Below are positions 20,337 through 30,000 of a DNA stretch of 41,317 nt, piece by piece. The stretch's first letter is position 1; each line of letters begins with the position of its first letter. This DNA is from a virus, in the IMG/VR virus record IMGVR_UViG_3300004369_000040, positions 1 through 41,317 of that record. One strand, given 5' to 3'. The notes beneath the pieces are model-generated. The model was given only the letters and a program-made list of their open reading frames with translations. It was not told the DNA's origin and made no database searches. A program made the translations under genes and the position numbers.

Positions 20337-23057
20337 ATGGGTACTGATACACCAAGAATGAGTCGCAGAGGAGGAGATCCAGACTACGATAGTGGTCAAA
20401 TACGCGGCGTAAGAGAAGAACGAGGAATTGTAGAAGGCATTGTAAAAGCAAATGTTCATGGCACCCATATGGGCGTCATCAGCGTATTCATACCTAGATT
20501 TGGTGATGCAGAAAACAATAAAGAACAATGGCGACAAGTAAAATACTGTACTCCTTTTTACAGCAGAACTAATACTGTCGGTCCAAATGATAATTTTTTA
20601 GATGTAAAAACCACTGCAGGGATCATTACTCCTCCGCCTGATCTAGGCACAAAAGTTTTGTGTTTTTTTCCTGATGGCAGAAATGCTGCAGGTTATTATT
20701 TTGCATGTGTTCCGGACACATACATGATGCAAACCATTCCTGAAGCAAGCGTAAACAAACAAGGCGAAGCAGCTACAGAATTTAACGATAATATTAATGG
20801 CAATTTTCCTATTAAGAAAGTTAACAATTACAAAGAACCTAATAGACCGCTAGATGTATACACACAAGGGCAATTGATTGCTGCAGGCTTAGAAACTGAC
20901 ACTGTTAGAGGCACTAGCACAAGTACTGTTATGCGCGAAAGTCCAAGCGAAGTAATGGGCATTGCTAGTAAAGGTAGAAGGATTACAAACCAGGGCTTGG
21001 ATTTTTTAACTACTTACAAGTCGCAACTAACGGATCAAAGCACAACAGATAAAAAAATACTAGAAGGGTTGCTCAATCCTACCTATCGTAAAAAAGGACA
21101 TAGTATTTCGCTTGACGACGGCGACATAGATGGCGCTAGTAATCAAATTCGTTTGCGCACAAGCACCGGTCATCAGATACTATTGAACGATAGTGAAGGT
21201 GTAATTTACATCAGTAATAGAGCAGGCACTGCCTGGGTAGAGCTTGGTAGTTCTGGCACAATGGATGTCTATGCTATAGACAGTATTAATTTTAGAACAA
21301 AAGATTTTAATGTGCATGCTGATGGAAATATTAAATTTCACAGTAAAGGATATAGTCAATTTATAAGTGACCAGCAACTGCAAATACAAAGTAAAAGTCA
21401 AACTGTGATTGGTAGTCAAGGTGAAACAGGTGTAAGCGGTACTAGTGGACTGCATCTTTACAGTGGCGCCGATCTTCGTGCAACTTCTAGTAGTGCTATG
21501 TATCTAAATACAGGCGGAATTGCAAGTATTAAAGGCAGTCTTATTCTTTTACAAGGCCCATCGATTCCGGCAAAGAGTGCAAAAACTATTGCAAATTCTC
21601 AAAAACAAGACACACAGTTTGACGAAGGCCAAGGCAAATGGATTATCAGAGATCCTGTGCAAACCAGTGTTGACCGTGCAGTTACTCATGAACCTTTCCC
21701 GGAACATAATCAGCCTAACCAACCGGCACCATTTAGCGGAGGCTTGCAAGGCGGTGGCGGCGGTTTTGCTGGAGCATTTAGTATTGTTAGTAGTGCAGCC
21801 AGTTTTGCTGGTGCAGCAGGATCAATTGGCGGCGCAATACCAACAGGTATTGATGGAGGACTAGTTGCAGGTGCAGCAAATGCAGGCGGACTTGGGTTAG
21901 GAGCAATACCAACAGGTATTGATGGAGGACTAGTTGCAGCCGCTGCACAGAATTCTGGGTTCACCGGCGGATTTGCAAATCAATTTAGCAGTAGTTTGTC
22001 GCAGTTTTCAGCAGCAGGCGGTGCATTTGGACCATTGCAACAAAGTCTAAGCACTGGCACACTTAGTAAAGTTATAGGTGATGCCAACGGAGCATTCGCT
22101 GGCGCCTTCAACAGTTTACCAGGTGCTTTGTCGCAAGTGCAAGATGCACTTCCGGGTGTGGTTGGACAATTAAACAGTGGTGCATTTGCAAGTCAGTTTT
22201 CCGGTGATCTTGCTAGTTTTTCAACTCAATTTCCTCAGGCGTTAGGAACTGTAGGGAACTTTTTTCCTCCAGAAATTACAAGCATTGTTACAGACAATAT
22301 TGGTAATATAAGCAATCTTGCACTGCAAAACGCAGAAAATTTGCCAAGTATTGCTGGAGGGTTATTACAAACTGCACCTGCTCAATTTGATAATCTAAGT
22401 AATATTCTAAACAGTCCTAATTCATTTAAAATACCAATAACAGATATTGCAAAACAAGTTAATACAGGTTTTAGTATTGGTGCATTGGATACAGAAGCAA
22501 TTGCAGGATTAAATGCTGCAGTTGCTAAATCTGCAGGCACATTAAACAATCCTGCTTTTGTTGATAGCATAACAAAAAGTGTAGGGAAATTTGGATTTAA
22601 TGTTGATCAATTAAAATCAACAGGATTTGTTCGTCCGGATGCAATATTTAATGACCAACTTAGTGATGCTAGTGTATGGACAGGCAAAAATGGAATGAGC
22701 AATTTGTCAACCTTCCTAAGCAATAGCCAGGTACAAGATCAAGTGCAGCAACAGTTGATTGCCAACGACTATCAAAGTTTAGTGAACACAGGAGCAATTA
22801 AGTCCGGAGATGGTCTTGCGGAAACAATGGGTATGCTTACTGCAAGCCTAAACAGTAGTCCGGAAGTAGCAGCTCTTGTTCGTGCGAATCAACAAAATCT
22901 TAATATCTTAAAAAACACAACCAATATTCAAGATCCGGCTAATGCACAAACAATAATAGAACAAATGATGAAAACCGGTGCTGCGGCTGCTAACGAAATT
23001 GCTAGACTTAAAACTCAAAACCAAGATCAAGCAGTTCAGAACTATGCACCTCGGTAA
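20337..23057 (+). CDS. gp5: gp5/VgrG-like central spike protein without lysozyme domain
   Basis: The gene encodes 906 aa. Residues 20-125 form an OB-fold like the N-terminus of T4 gp5 (GIVKANVHGTHMGVISVFIP, then KVLCFFPDGRNAAGYYFACVPD). Residues 250-400 are the VgrG/gp5C-type beta-helix: GHSISLDDGDIDGASNQIRL, SGHQ-like TGHQILLNDSEGVIYISN, then WVELGSSGTMDVYAIDSINF and repeated strands. No lysozyme motif lies between them; residues 130-245 are a linker. After residue 460 comes a Gly/Ala-rich block with a 37-base exact repeat and then about 370 residues of helical, Gln/Ser/Asn-rich sequence with no counterpart in T4 gp5. AGGA precedes the ATG. It sits between the hub-type gene and gp25. Confidence 0.8.
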   Translation: MGTDTPRMSRRGGDPDYDSGQIRGVREERGIVEGIVKANVHGTHMGVISVFIPRFGDAENNKEQWRQVKYCTPFYSRTNTVGPNDNFLDVKTTAGIITPPPDLGTKVLCFFPDGRNAAGYYFACVPDTYMMQTIPEASVNKQGEAATEFNDNINGNFPIKKVNNYKEPNRPLDVYTQGQLIAAGLETDTVRGTSTSTVMRESPSEVMGIASKGRRITNQGLDFLTTYKSQLTDQSTTDKKILEGLLNPTYRKKGHSISLDDGDIDGASNQIRLRTSTGHQILLNDSEGVIYISNRAGTAWVELGSSGTMDVYAIDSINFRTKDFNVHADGNIKFHSKGYSQFISDQQLQIQSKSQTVIGSQGETGVSGTSGLHLYSGADLRATSSSAMYLNTGGIASIKGSLILLQGPSIPAKSAKTIANSQKQDTQFDEGQGKWIIRDPVQTSVDRAVTHEPFPEHNQPNQPAPFSGGLQGGGGGFAGAFSIVSSAASFAGAAGSIGGAIPTGIDGGLVAGAANAGGLGLGAIPTGIDGGLVAAAAQNSGFTGGFANQFSSSLSQFSAAGGAFGPLQQSLSTGTLSKVIGDANGAFAGAFNSLPGALSQVQDALPGVVGQLNSGAFASQFSGDLASFSTQFPQALGTVGNFFPPEITSIVTDNIGNISNLALQNAENLPSIAGGLLQTAPAQFDNLSNILNSPNSFKIPITDIAKQVNTGFSIGALDTEAIAGLNAAVAKSAGTLNNPAFVDSITKSVGKFGFNVDQLKSTGFVRPDAIFNDQLSDASVWTGKNGMSNLSTFLSNSQVQDQVQQQLIANDYQSLVNTGAIKSGDGLAETMGMLTASLNSSPEVAALVRANQQNLNILKNTTNIQDPANAQTIIEQMMKTGAAAANEIARLKTQNQDQAVQNYAPR
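21834..21939 (+). repeat. Two exact 37-base direct repeats inside gp5
   Basis: Copies at 21834-21870 and 21903-21939 are identical and in frame, 69 bases apart, each encoding about AIPTGIDGGLVA within a Gly/Ala-rich segment. Perfect nucleotide identity points to a recent duplication or recombination. Confidence 0.85.
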
Positions 23058-23060
23058 ATA
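23054..23060 (+). promoter_or_regulatory. Weak late-type box before gp25
   Basis: GTAAATA overlaps the gp5 stop codon. The predicted +1 near 23066 sits right at the AAGGA of gp25. Weak because the match is partial and the site may simply be a stop codon in AT-rich sequence. Confidence 0.25.
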
Positions 23061-23076
23061 GTTATAAGGAAAACAA

Positions 23077-23454
23077 ATGGCAGTAGCAACTTACAAAGGT
23101 TTTAGTACAGTTAACAATACTTTTGGTACTGTAAAACTTACAGACACAGATTTGATAAAAAGAGATTTACTTAATCATTTTGCAATTCGCAAAGGCGAAA
23201 AACTAATGAATGGTAACTTTGGAACCAGTCTGCGTGACTTAATAATGGATCCGTTAACTGAGCAAACAAAACAGGTTATTGTGCAAGAAGTCAACGATGT
23301 TATAAGCACTGATCCTAGAGTTGTGCCAGAAAATGTATTAATAGATGAATTCGATAAAGGCATTTTAATTGAAATGACACTAAGGTATCAGATTACAAAT
23401 CAAGTAGAAACCCTACAAATAAGATTTGATCGATCTGACGAAACTATAAGTTAA
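23077..23454 (+). CDS. gp25: Baseplate wedge protein gp25
   Basis: The gene encodes 125 aa of the GPW/gp25 family (T4 gp25 132 aa), the small protein found in all contractile tails that starts sheath assembly on the baseplate. Landmarks are FGTVKLTDTDLIKRDLLNHF (residues 17-36), IRKGEKLMNGNFGTSLRDLI (37-56), the EPR-type core around DPLTEQTKQVIVQEV (58-72), and DPRVVPENV followed by two beta strands. AAGGA lies six bases before the ATG. A weak late-type box GTAAATA (23054-23060) overlaps the gp5 stop and would place +1 just before the Shine-Dalgarno. Confidence 0.95.
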   Translation: MAVATYKGFSTVNNTFGTVKLTDTDLIKRDLLNHFAIRKGEKLMNGNFGTSLRDLIMDPLTEQTKQVIVQEVNDVISTDPRVVPENVLIDEFDKGILIEMTLRYQITNQVETLQIRFDRSDETIS

Positions 23455-23481
23455 TTAATAATATACCTACTTTATTCCGTA

Positions 23482-23489
23482 AATAAATA
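23482..23489 (+). promoter_or_regulatory. Late promoter box before gp6
   Basis: AATAAATA lies in the 61-base gap between gp25 and gp6. The predicted +1 near 23495 is 21 bases before the ATG at 23516 and before the AGGA. Confidence 0.5.
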
Positions 23490-23515
23490 CTGCAATAGAA
23501 TAGGAATGTTATAAC

Positions 23516-26500
23516 ATGGCTGCCAGTACAAGACAATCAAATTTATTCGCTGCTGAAGATTGGAAGAAAGTCTACGAGACCTTCCGCGAAGCAGACTTTC
23601 AGAGCTACGATTATGAAACCATTCGCAAGAGTATGGTCGAATATATTCGTAACTACTATCCGGAAGATTTCAATGATTTCATTGAATCGAGTGAATATGT
23701 TGCACTTATTGATCTAATTGCATTCCTAGGTCAGAGCCTTAGTTTCCGTGCAGACTTAAACGCTCGTGAAAACTTCCTGGAAACAGCAGAACGCAGAGAC
23801 AGCATACTACGCTTGGCTCGCATGCTTAACTACTATCCAAAACGCAATCAAATTGCTCGCGGATTATTAAAGATTGTTAGTGTAAGAACTACTGAAGAAA
23901 TTTCCGACAGTAATGGAAATAATTTGCGCGATGTAGATATAGAATGGGCAGATATTACAAACACTGACTTTTTAGAGCAATTCACTACTATTATCAATGC
24001 TGCTTTGGTTAGTACACAAAAGTATGGAAATCCAGCATTAAAAACTACTATTGGTGGTGTAAATGTTGAAGAGTATCAGATTAAACTTCAAAGTAACACT
24101 ATTCCAATTTATGATTTTCAAAGTACTGTAGGTGCACAAAGCCTTGACTTTGAGCTTGTAAAAGGCACTTACAGTGGCACTGATTACTTGTATGAAGTTC
24201 CTCCTGCTCCGAGCAGTACATATACTATTCAGTACAGAAATGACAACAGAGGTTTTAGCAGTGCCAACAACGGATTTTTCTGTTACTTCAAACAAGGAAG
24301 TTTACAGAGCGCAGACTTTACAATTGAAGAGAAATTGCCTAATAGAATTGTTGACATTGATATTAATAACATCGATGATAATGATGTTTGGTTATACAAA
24401 TTAGATGATCAAGGCAGAGAATCGACTCGCTGGACAAAAGTGCCTGCTATTAGCGGTAACAATGTTATCTATAACAGTTTAAGTAATAAGAATAAAGATC
24501 TATTTACAGTTCGAAGCCGGGCCAATGATCAAATTAGTCTTGTGTTTGGTGATGATGTTTTTAGCAATATCCCAGTGGGCGATTACCGTGTATACTTTCG
24601 TGTAGGTGCAGGAACAACCTATAAGATTTCTCCAAATGATATGAAAAATATCACTGTTAATATTCCTTATATCAGTCATGCAAACCAAATTGAAAATCTA
24701 GTGTTGACACTAAGTCTACAAACCACAGTTGCAAATGCAAGTGCAAGAGAAAATCTTGCAGATGTAAAAATAAAAGCACAGCAACAGTATTACACACAAG
24801 ATCGTATGATCACTGGCGAAGATTATCAAATTCTGCCATATACAAAATTTAATAATATTCTAAAAGCAAAAGCAATTAACAGGACTGCTAGTGGTATTAG
24901 TCGTTACTTGGATGTGCGTGATACAACAGGCAAGTATAGTAGTACAAACATTGTTGCAGAAGATGGCATTTTCTATCGCACAGAAGATTTACAACAATTT
25001 CAATTTACTTTTGTTACAAAAAGTGATATTAATAATACTATTAGTACACAAGTAGAGCGCAACATTCTTAAAAATTCTAGTTTACATTTTTACTATAAGA
25101 ATTATGGAGGCATTAGTGTAACTGGACTAAGTGCAAGTTGGAATCTAACAACTACCACTAGTGGATCATGTACAGGTTACTTTAAAAATGATGTCAACAG
25201 TCCGTTAAAAATTGGCGACTTTGCAAGTAGTAATTTAAAATATGCAAAAGTAGGTGCACTTGTAAAATTTACTGCTCCTAGCGGCAAAGTCTTTGATATT
25301 AATAACAACCTAATCGACGGAACCAGTGGAACTATTAACACTAGAGACTTTATTTGGGCAAGTTTAAGCCAGGTAGTAACAGATGGTACCAATCAGGGCG
25401 TTGGTAATTTAGAAACAGGCGTTGGGCCAGTAACACTTAGTGAAGTTATTCCGCAAGATGCAATCTTAGATCAAATTATTGCAAACTGGAATACAACAAT
25501 TAGTAGTACAACGAGAAGTGCTATTATTGATGCAATAAGCGATTATAAAACTTTTGGCATAAGATTTGATAGAGACACACAGCAATGGATTATTATTGAT
25601 GCATTGAATTTGGATCAAGCAACAACATTTAGTTTAGTCCATGCAGGCAATACCAGTAATACCGGATTAGATAACAGTTGGTTCTTTAAGTTTACAAATG
25701 ACGGAAGTACCTATACTGTAAACTTTAGAGATACAAGTTACATTTTTGAAAGCAAATTAGAAACACGCTTTTACTTTGATAATGATTTGAAAATTTTTGA
25801 TCCTAGAACTGGTAAAACAATTAGAGACAAAATTAATATTTTGAAAGTTAATAGTTTGCCTGACAGTAATAGCAGTCTTGCAGTTGACTATGCTATGCAG
25901 GTCGACGATGTAATAACAGAAACAGATGGCTATACACTAACAAATCGCATTAAAGTAACATTCCCAGATACAGACAGTGACGGAGTAGTAGACAATCCGG
26001 AAATATTTGATATTGTTGTAGCACCAAATACAAATTCAAGTACTAAAGTTGTATTTTATCAAACAAGTACAGCAAATGGCGGGTATCTAACATACACCCC
26101 AGTCGCTACTACTAGTGTTGAACAAAGATATACAACGAGAGCAGCAATTAATGAAGTGCTTGCACAATTTGGTAGCGGCCAAGTTTTCTATGCAAGTGCA
26201 GAAGATACATTTTATACACTAAGCATAAGTGGTACTAATGTTAAAAGTATAGCACGATCTACTGATTATGTTAAACGCATTGGACGCAGTGATTTGTTGT
26301 TCCAGTATACACACAACAGTCCAAACAACAGACGCATTGATCCTAGTCCAAGCAATATTACCGATTTGTTTTTGCTAACAAGCCAATATGATAGAGATTA
26401 TAGAAACTATATAGTAGACTTATCTGGCAGTATTACAAAGCCAGTAAAACCTACTACTAATGATTTGCGTGACCAATACGGCAGTTTGGAGCAATATAAA

Positions 26501-27067
26501 AGTGTAAGTGATACAATTATTTTTAACAGTATAACCTACAGACCACTATTTGGCGACAAGGCAGAAGAAGAATTGCAAGCAAGTTTTAAAGTAGTAAAAA
26601 ATAACAGTACACTAATTAGTGACAGCGAAATCAAAGAGCGTGTAATTGTAGCAATTAACGAATACTTTGCAATAGAAAATTGGGACTTTGGAGATACTTT
26701 TTACTTCAGTGAGCTAAGTGCTTATTTGTATAATGTACTAAGTCCAAATGTGTTAAGTATTGTAATTGTACCAAAACTTGCAACAAGTAATTTTGGTAGT
26801 TTGTTCCAAATTCAAAGTCAGAGAGATGAGATATTGATTAGTGCAGCAACAGTAAACGATATTGAAGTTATCGATGTTATTACTGCAAACAGTTTACAAG
26901 CAAGTGGTAATGTTGTTAACACTACTAGTACTAATTTAAGTGCTGAAAGTGCAAGTGCAAACGGTTCTAATACTTCAGTAAATACATCAACAAATACAAC
27001 AACTACTTCGACTACTACTTCGACTACTACTTCGATTAGTTCAAGCACTGGGGGTTATAGTTACTAA
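23516..27067 (+). CDS. gp6: Baseplate wedge protein gp6, enlarged
   Basis: The gene encodes 1183 aa, against 660 in T4. The N-terminal 140 residues are clear gp6: NLFAAEDWKKVYETF, MVEYIRNYYPEDFNDFIESS, ALIDLIAFLGQSLSFRADLN, ARENFLETAERRDSILRLAR and MLNYYPKRNQ. The C-terminal quarter again looks gp6-like (EIKERVIVAINEYFAIENWDFGDTFYFSELS, split over about 1040-1070). Between them are extra beta-rich domains, including a DTDSDGVVD loop (residues 818-826) resembling a thrombospondin-type-3 calcium loop. The end is Ser/Thr low-complexity (27000-27035). T4 gp6 dimers form the iris ring of the baseplate. A late box AATAAATA (23482-23489) lies 26 bases upstream. The stop overlaps the next ATG (TAATG). 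Confidence 0.92.
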   Translation: MAASTRQSNLFAAEDWKKVYETFREADFQSYDYETIRKSMVEYIRNYYPEDFNDFIESSEYVALIDLIAFLGQSLSFRADLNARENFLETAERRDSILRLARMLNYYPKRNQIARGLLKIVSVRTTEEISDSNGNNLRDVDIEWADITNTDFLEQFTTIINAALVSTQKYGNPALKTTIGGVNVEEYQIKLQSNTIPIYDFQSTVGAQSLDFELVKGTYSGTDYLYEVPPAPSSTYTIQYRNDNRGFSSANNGFFCYFKQGSLQSADFTIEEKLPNRIVDIDINNIDDNDVWLYKLDDQGRESTRWTKVPAISGNNVIYNSLSNKNKDLFTVRSRANDQISLVFGDDVFSNIPVGDYRVYFRVGAGTTYKISPNDMKNITVNIPYISHANQIENLVLTLSLQTTVANASARENLADVKIKAQQQYYTQDRMITGEDYQILPYTKFNNILKAKAINRTASGISRYLDVRDTTGKYSSTNIVAEDGIFYRTEDLQQFQFTFVTKSDINNTISTQVERNILKNSSLHFYYKNYGGISVTGLSASWNLTTTTSGSCTGYFKNDVNSPLKIGDFASSNLKYAKVGALVKFTAPSGKVFDINNNLIDGTSGTINTRDFIWASLSQVVTDGTNQGVGNLETGVGPVTLSEVIPQDAILDQIIANWNTTISSTTRSAIIDAISDYKTFGIRFDRDTQQWIIIDALNLDQATTFSLVHAGNTSNTGLDNSWFFKFTNDGSTYTVNFRDTSYIFESKLETRFYFDNDLKIFDPRTGKTIRDKINILKVNSLPDSNSSLAVDYAMQVDDVITETDGYTLTNRIKVTFPDTDSDGVVDNPEIFDIVVAPNTNSSTKVVFYQTSTANGGYLTYTPVATTSVEQRYTTRAAINEVLAQFGSGQVFYASAEDTFYTLSISGTNVKSIARSTDYVKRIGRSDLLFQYTHNSPNNRRIDPSPSNITDLFLLTSQYDRDYRNYIVDLSGSITKPVKPTTNDLRDQYGSLEQYKSVSDTIIFNSITYRPLFGDKAEEELQASFKVVKNNSTLISDSEIKERVIVAINEYFAIENWDFGDTFYFSELSAYLYNVLSPNVLSIVIVPKLATSNFGSLFQIQSQRDEILISAATVNDIEVIDVITANSLQASGNVVNTTSTNLSAESASANGSNTSVNTSTNTTTTSTTTSTTTSISSSTGGYSY
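27000..27035 (+). repeat. Short tandem repeat at the end of gp6
   Basis: A 12-base unit ACTACTACTTCG is repeated nearly three times and encodes a Thr/Ser run near the gp6 C-terminus. It is a likely slippage site that can vary the tail length without breaking the frame. Confidence 0.75.
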
Positions 27068-30000
27068 TGGCACTTCGTAAAAGTTCAGTATTACTTCCGG
27101 ATATTTTCCAAACAGGTAAGAACAGCAAGTTCTTAAATGCTACAGTTGATCAATTAATCAGTGAACCTAATCTTAAAAGAATCAATGGTTACATTGGTAG
27201 AAAGTTTAGCAAAAACTATACAGTTGGTGATAGTTATATAACTGAAATTGACAGTGGCAGACAGAACTATCAATTGGAACCAGCGATTGTATATAAATCT
27301 CAAGATAAAAGAATTGAACACTTAACAGGTTATCAAGACTTTATTGCAAGATTAGGATATAACAATGTCGACATACGCACTCATAGCGATTTGTTTACAC
27401 AAGAATACTATAACTATAGTGGATTTGTCGACATGGATAAACTTGTAAACTATGGTGAATACTTTTGGTTGCCTGCCGGCCCAGATAGTGTGCAAGTTTT
27501 TAACAATATTGTTGACAGTGAAAAAGATTACACAGTATACCGCGATGGCACAACCTATAGAAGTATAGGGCTAGATGAAGTAGAGTATGATGTAGGAAAA
27601 TATGACGAAACTACTAGTGATATTGTACAAGGCGAACCTAACTATAGATTTGATAGCACAACATCAGATCCTAATCCTACATTAATTCTTGCTCGCGGTG
27701 GTGTTTATACATTTAAAGTAACACAGCCTGGCATTCCTTTTTGGATTCAAACAGAACCTGGCATTAGTGGTGTAACTAGTTTCAGTAAAAATACCAGTAC
27801 AAGAGAAGTATTAGGAGTAACAAACAATGGCACTGATGAAGGTACAATTACATTTTTTGTACCAGAAGCAGATGATCAAAATTTACAAATTAATGCAACG
27901 CTAAGTGCAAATCCCGATTTTGCTACAACACTAACATATAAGCAACTTCATAATGTCCCTCTACAGTATATTCTAGACACATATGGCGGAATAGATGGTC
28001 AAACAGAAATTGATGGCAAAAGTTTAGTCTTTATTAATACTACAACAGAGGATGCTGCTTGGGATCAAGGTGCACTTTTTGATGCATACGGCTTTGATGA
28101 TCCAAGTAATCCATTTGATGAAACAACAACTATTCCTGTTGATACACGATACGATGTATATGACATTGAAGTTAACACAGTAGGTGGGCAACAGATTGTT
28201 CAGTTGAGAAGAGATAGTGCTTGGCCCGTTGCAACAAAAGTTAAAATTAAACAGGGCAACAATTATGGTAACAGAGAGTTTTACAAAGATGCTAGTGGTA
28301 TACCAGAAATTATTAAACCATACACAGCAGGAATAGACACGCTATATTATCAAGACGGCAAGGATGCAACTAGATTTGGAAAAATTAAACTTGTTGAACT
28401 TGCAACAGTTGCTCCAATTGATGTAGTAGACGACATTATAGGCAAACTTTCTTATACTAGCAATAACGGCGTTAAACTAACAAATGGTTTAAAAATTGAA
28501 TTTAACGATACTGTTACTCCGAGCACATATGCTGGACGAGAATATTATGTTGAAGGTGTTGGGCAACCCGGAGGTATTGACTTAGTTCCTGCAGACGAAC
28601 TTCTAACACCAGAAACTTATACAGTGAGTACAAGTGATGGGTACGACACAGTTGCTTATGACAGTGGCGGCTTTGATGGAACACTTAATGCACCAACTAC
28701 TCAAGATTACATTGTAATTAATCGTGCAAGTCATGATAGAAATGCATGGAGTAGAGGAAATCGTTGGTTTCATAGAGAAGTAATTGAGATTACTGCTCAG
28801 TACAATAATTATACTGCAACAGTAGATGATAACGCAAGAGCAAAACGCCCTATTATTGAGTTTAACAGAGGACTAGGACTTTATAATATGGGCAATACTA
28901 GTATTGCACCAGTTACTGTAATTGATTCTACGCAAACAGATGCACTTAGCAATGTTAATGGTACTGCTGGTTATTTTGCAGACGGTATTGATATTCAGCA
29001 AGACAATACAATTATTTTTACAGCAGACACAGATGAAGATGTAAGAAACAAGATTTATCGTGTTGATTTTATCAACCAGGACAGTGATATTTTAACAAAC
29101 GAAATTATTAACCTGGTAGAAATAGGCACAGTAGTAGATGGTAATTGTGTGCTTAGTACACTAGGTGCTACTAATCAAGGTAAACAATTTTGGTTAGACG
29201 GAAATGTTTGGAAATCTGCACAACAAAAAACAGGAATCAATCAAGACCCGTTATTTGATGTTCATGATCCTGATCATGTAAGTTTCAGCAATCAAACAAA
29301 ATATCCTAGTAGTAACTTTGTTGGAAGCAAACTGTTTAGTTATAAACGCAATAACAATGTATCACCAGATGCTGTTCTTAATTTTGGTTTAAGTTATCAA
29401 AACTTTAGTCAAATTGGCGATATTGTATTTGAAAACAATTTTGATAAAGATACATTCCAGTATACAAAGACTGCAGGAAACACAGATGTAATAATAAGAA
29501 GTGGACATGCGCATTCGTTTGATAGAGACAGTAATAGATCTTTAGTTAACGGATGGACTAAAACAGTAGAACCAAGCATTCAGTATCAAGTTGTATCTTA
29601 TGATGTGAACGGCGAACTTTATAGTTTTGAAATAGGTGCTCCTATTGATACATCTAAAGTTAGACAACCACTACAGGTATTTGTTAACGGAGATTTTATA
29701 AGTCCAAGCAATTACACTTACTTAAATCAAAATGATCGTTACTATGTTGTTTTTTCAACTGCTAGAACAATTAACGATAGTATAACTATTAAGTTTTATA
29801 GTAGAACAAAAGCTGCAAATAGCTATTACACTGTGCCGGATAATTTAGAAAACAATGCATCTAATACTACTTTTACCAGTCTAACGTTAGGTCAATTAAG
29901 AAACCATGCAATAGAAATCACACACCAAATTAAATCGTTCCTCGGAGAAGCACCTGGCAAGAGTAATTTACGAGATTTAAATTATAGAGCATATCCAGGT

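Noticed and set aside
20730-21080. Lysozyme domain in gp5
   Set aside because: The linker between OB-fold and beta-helix contains no lysozyme-like catalytic pattern and is too polar and short for a T4-lysozyme fold.
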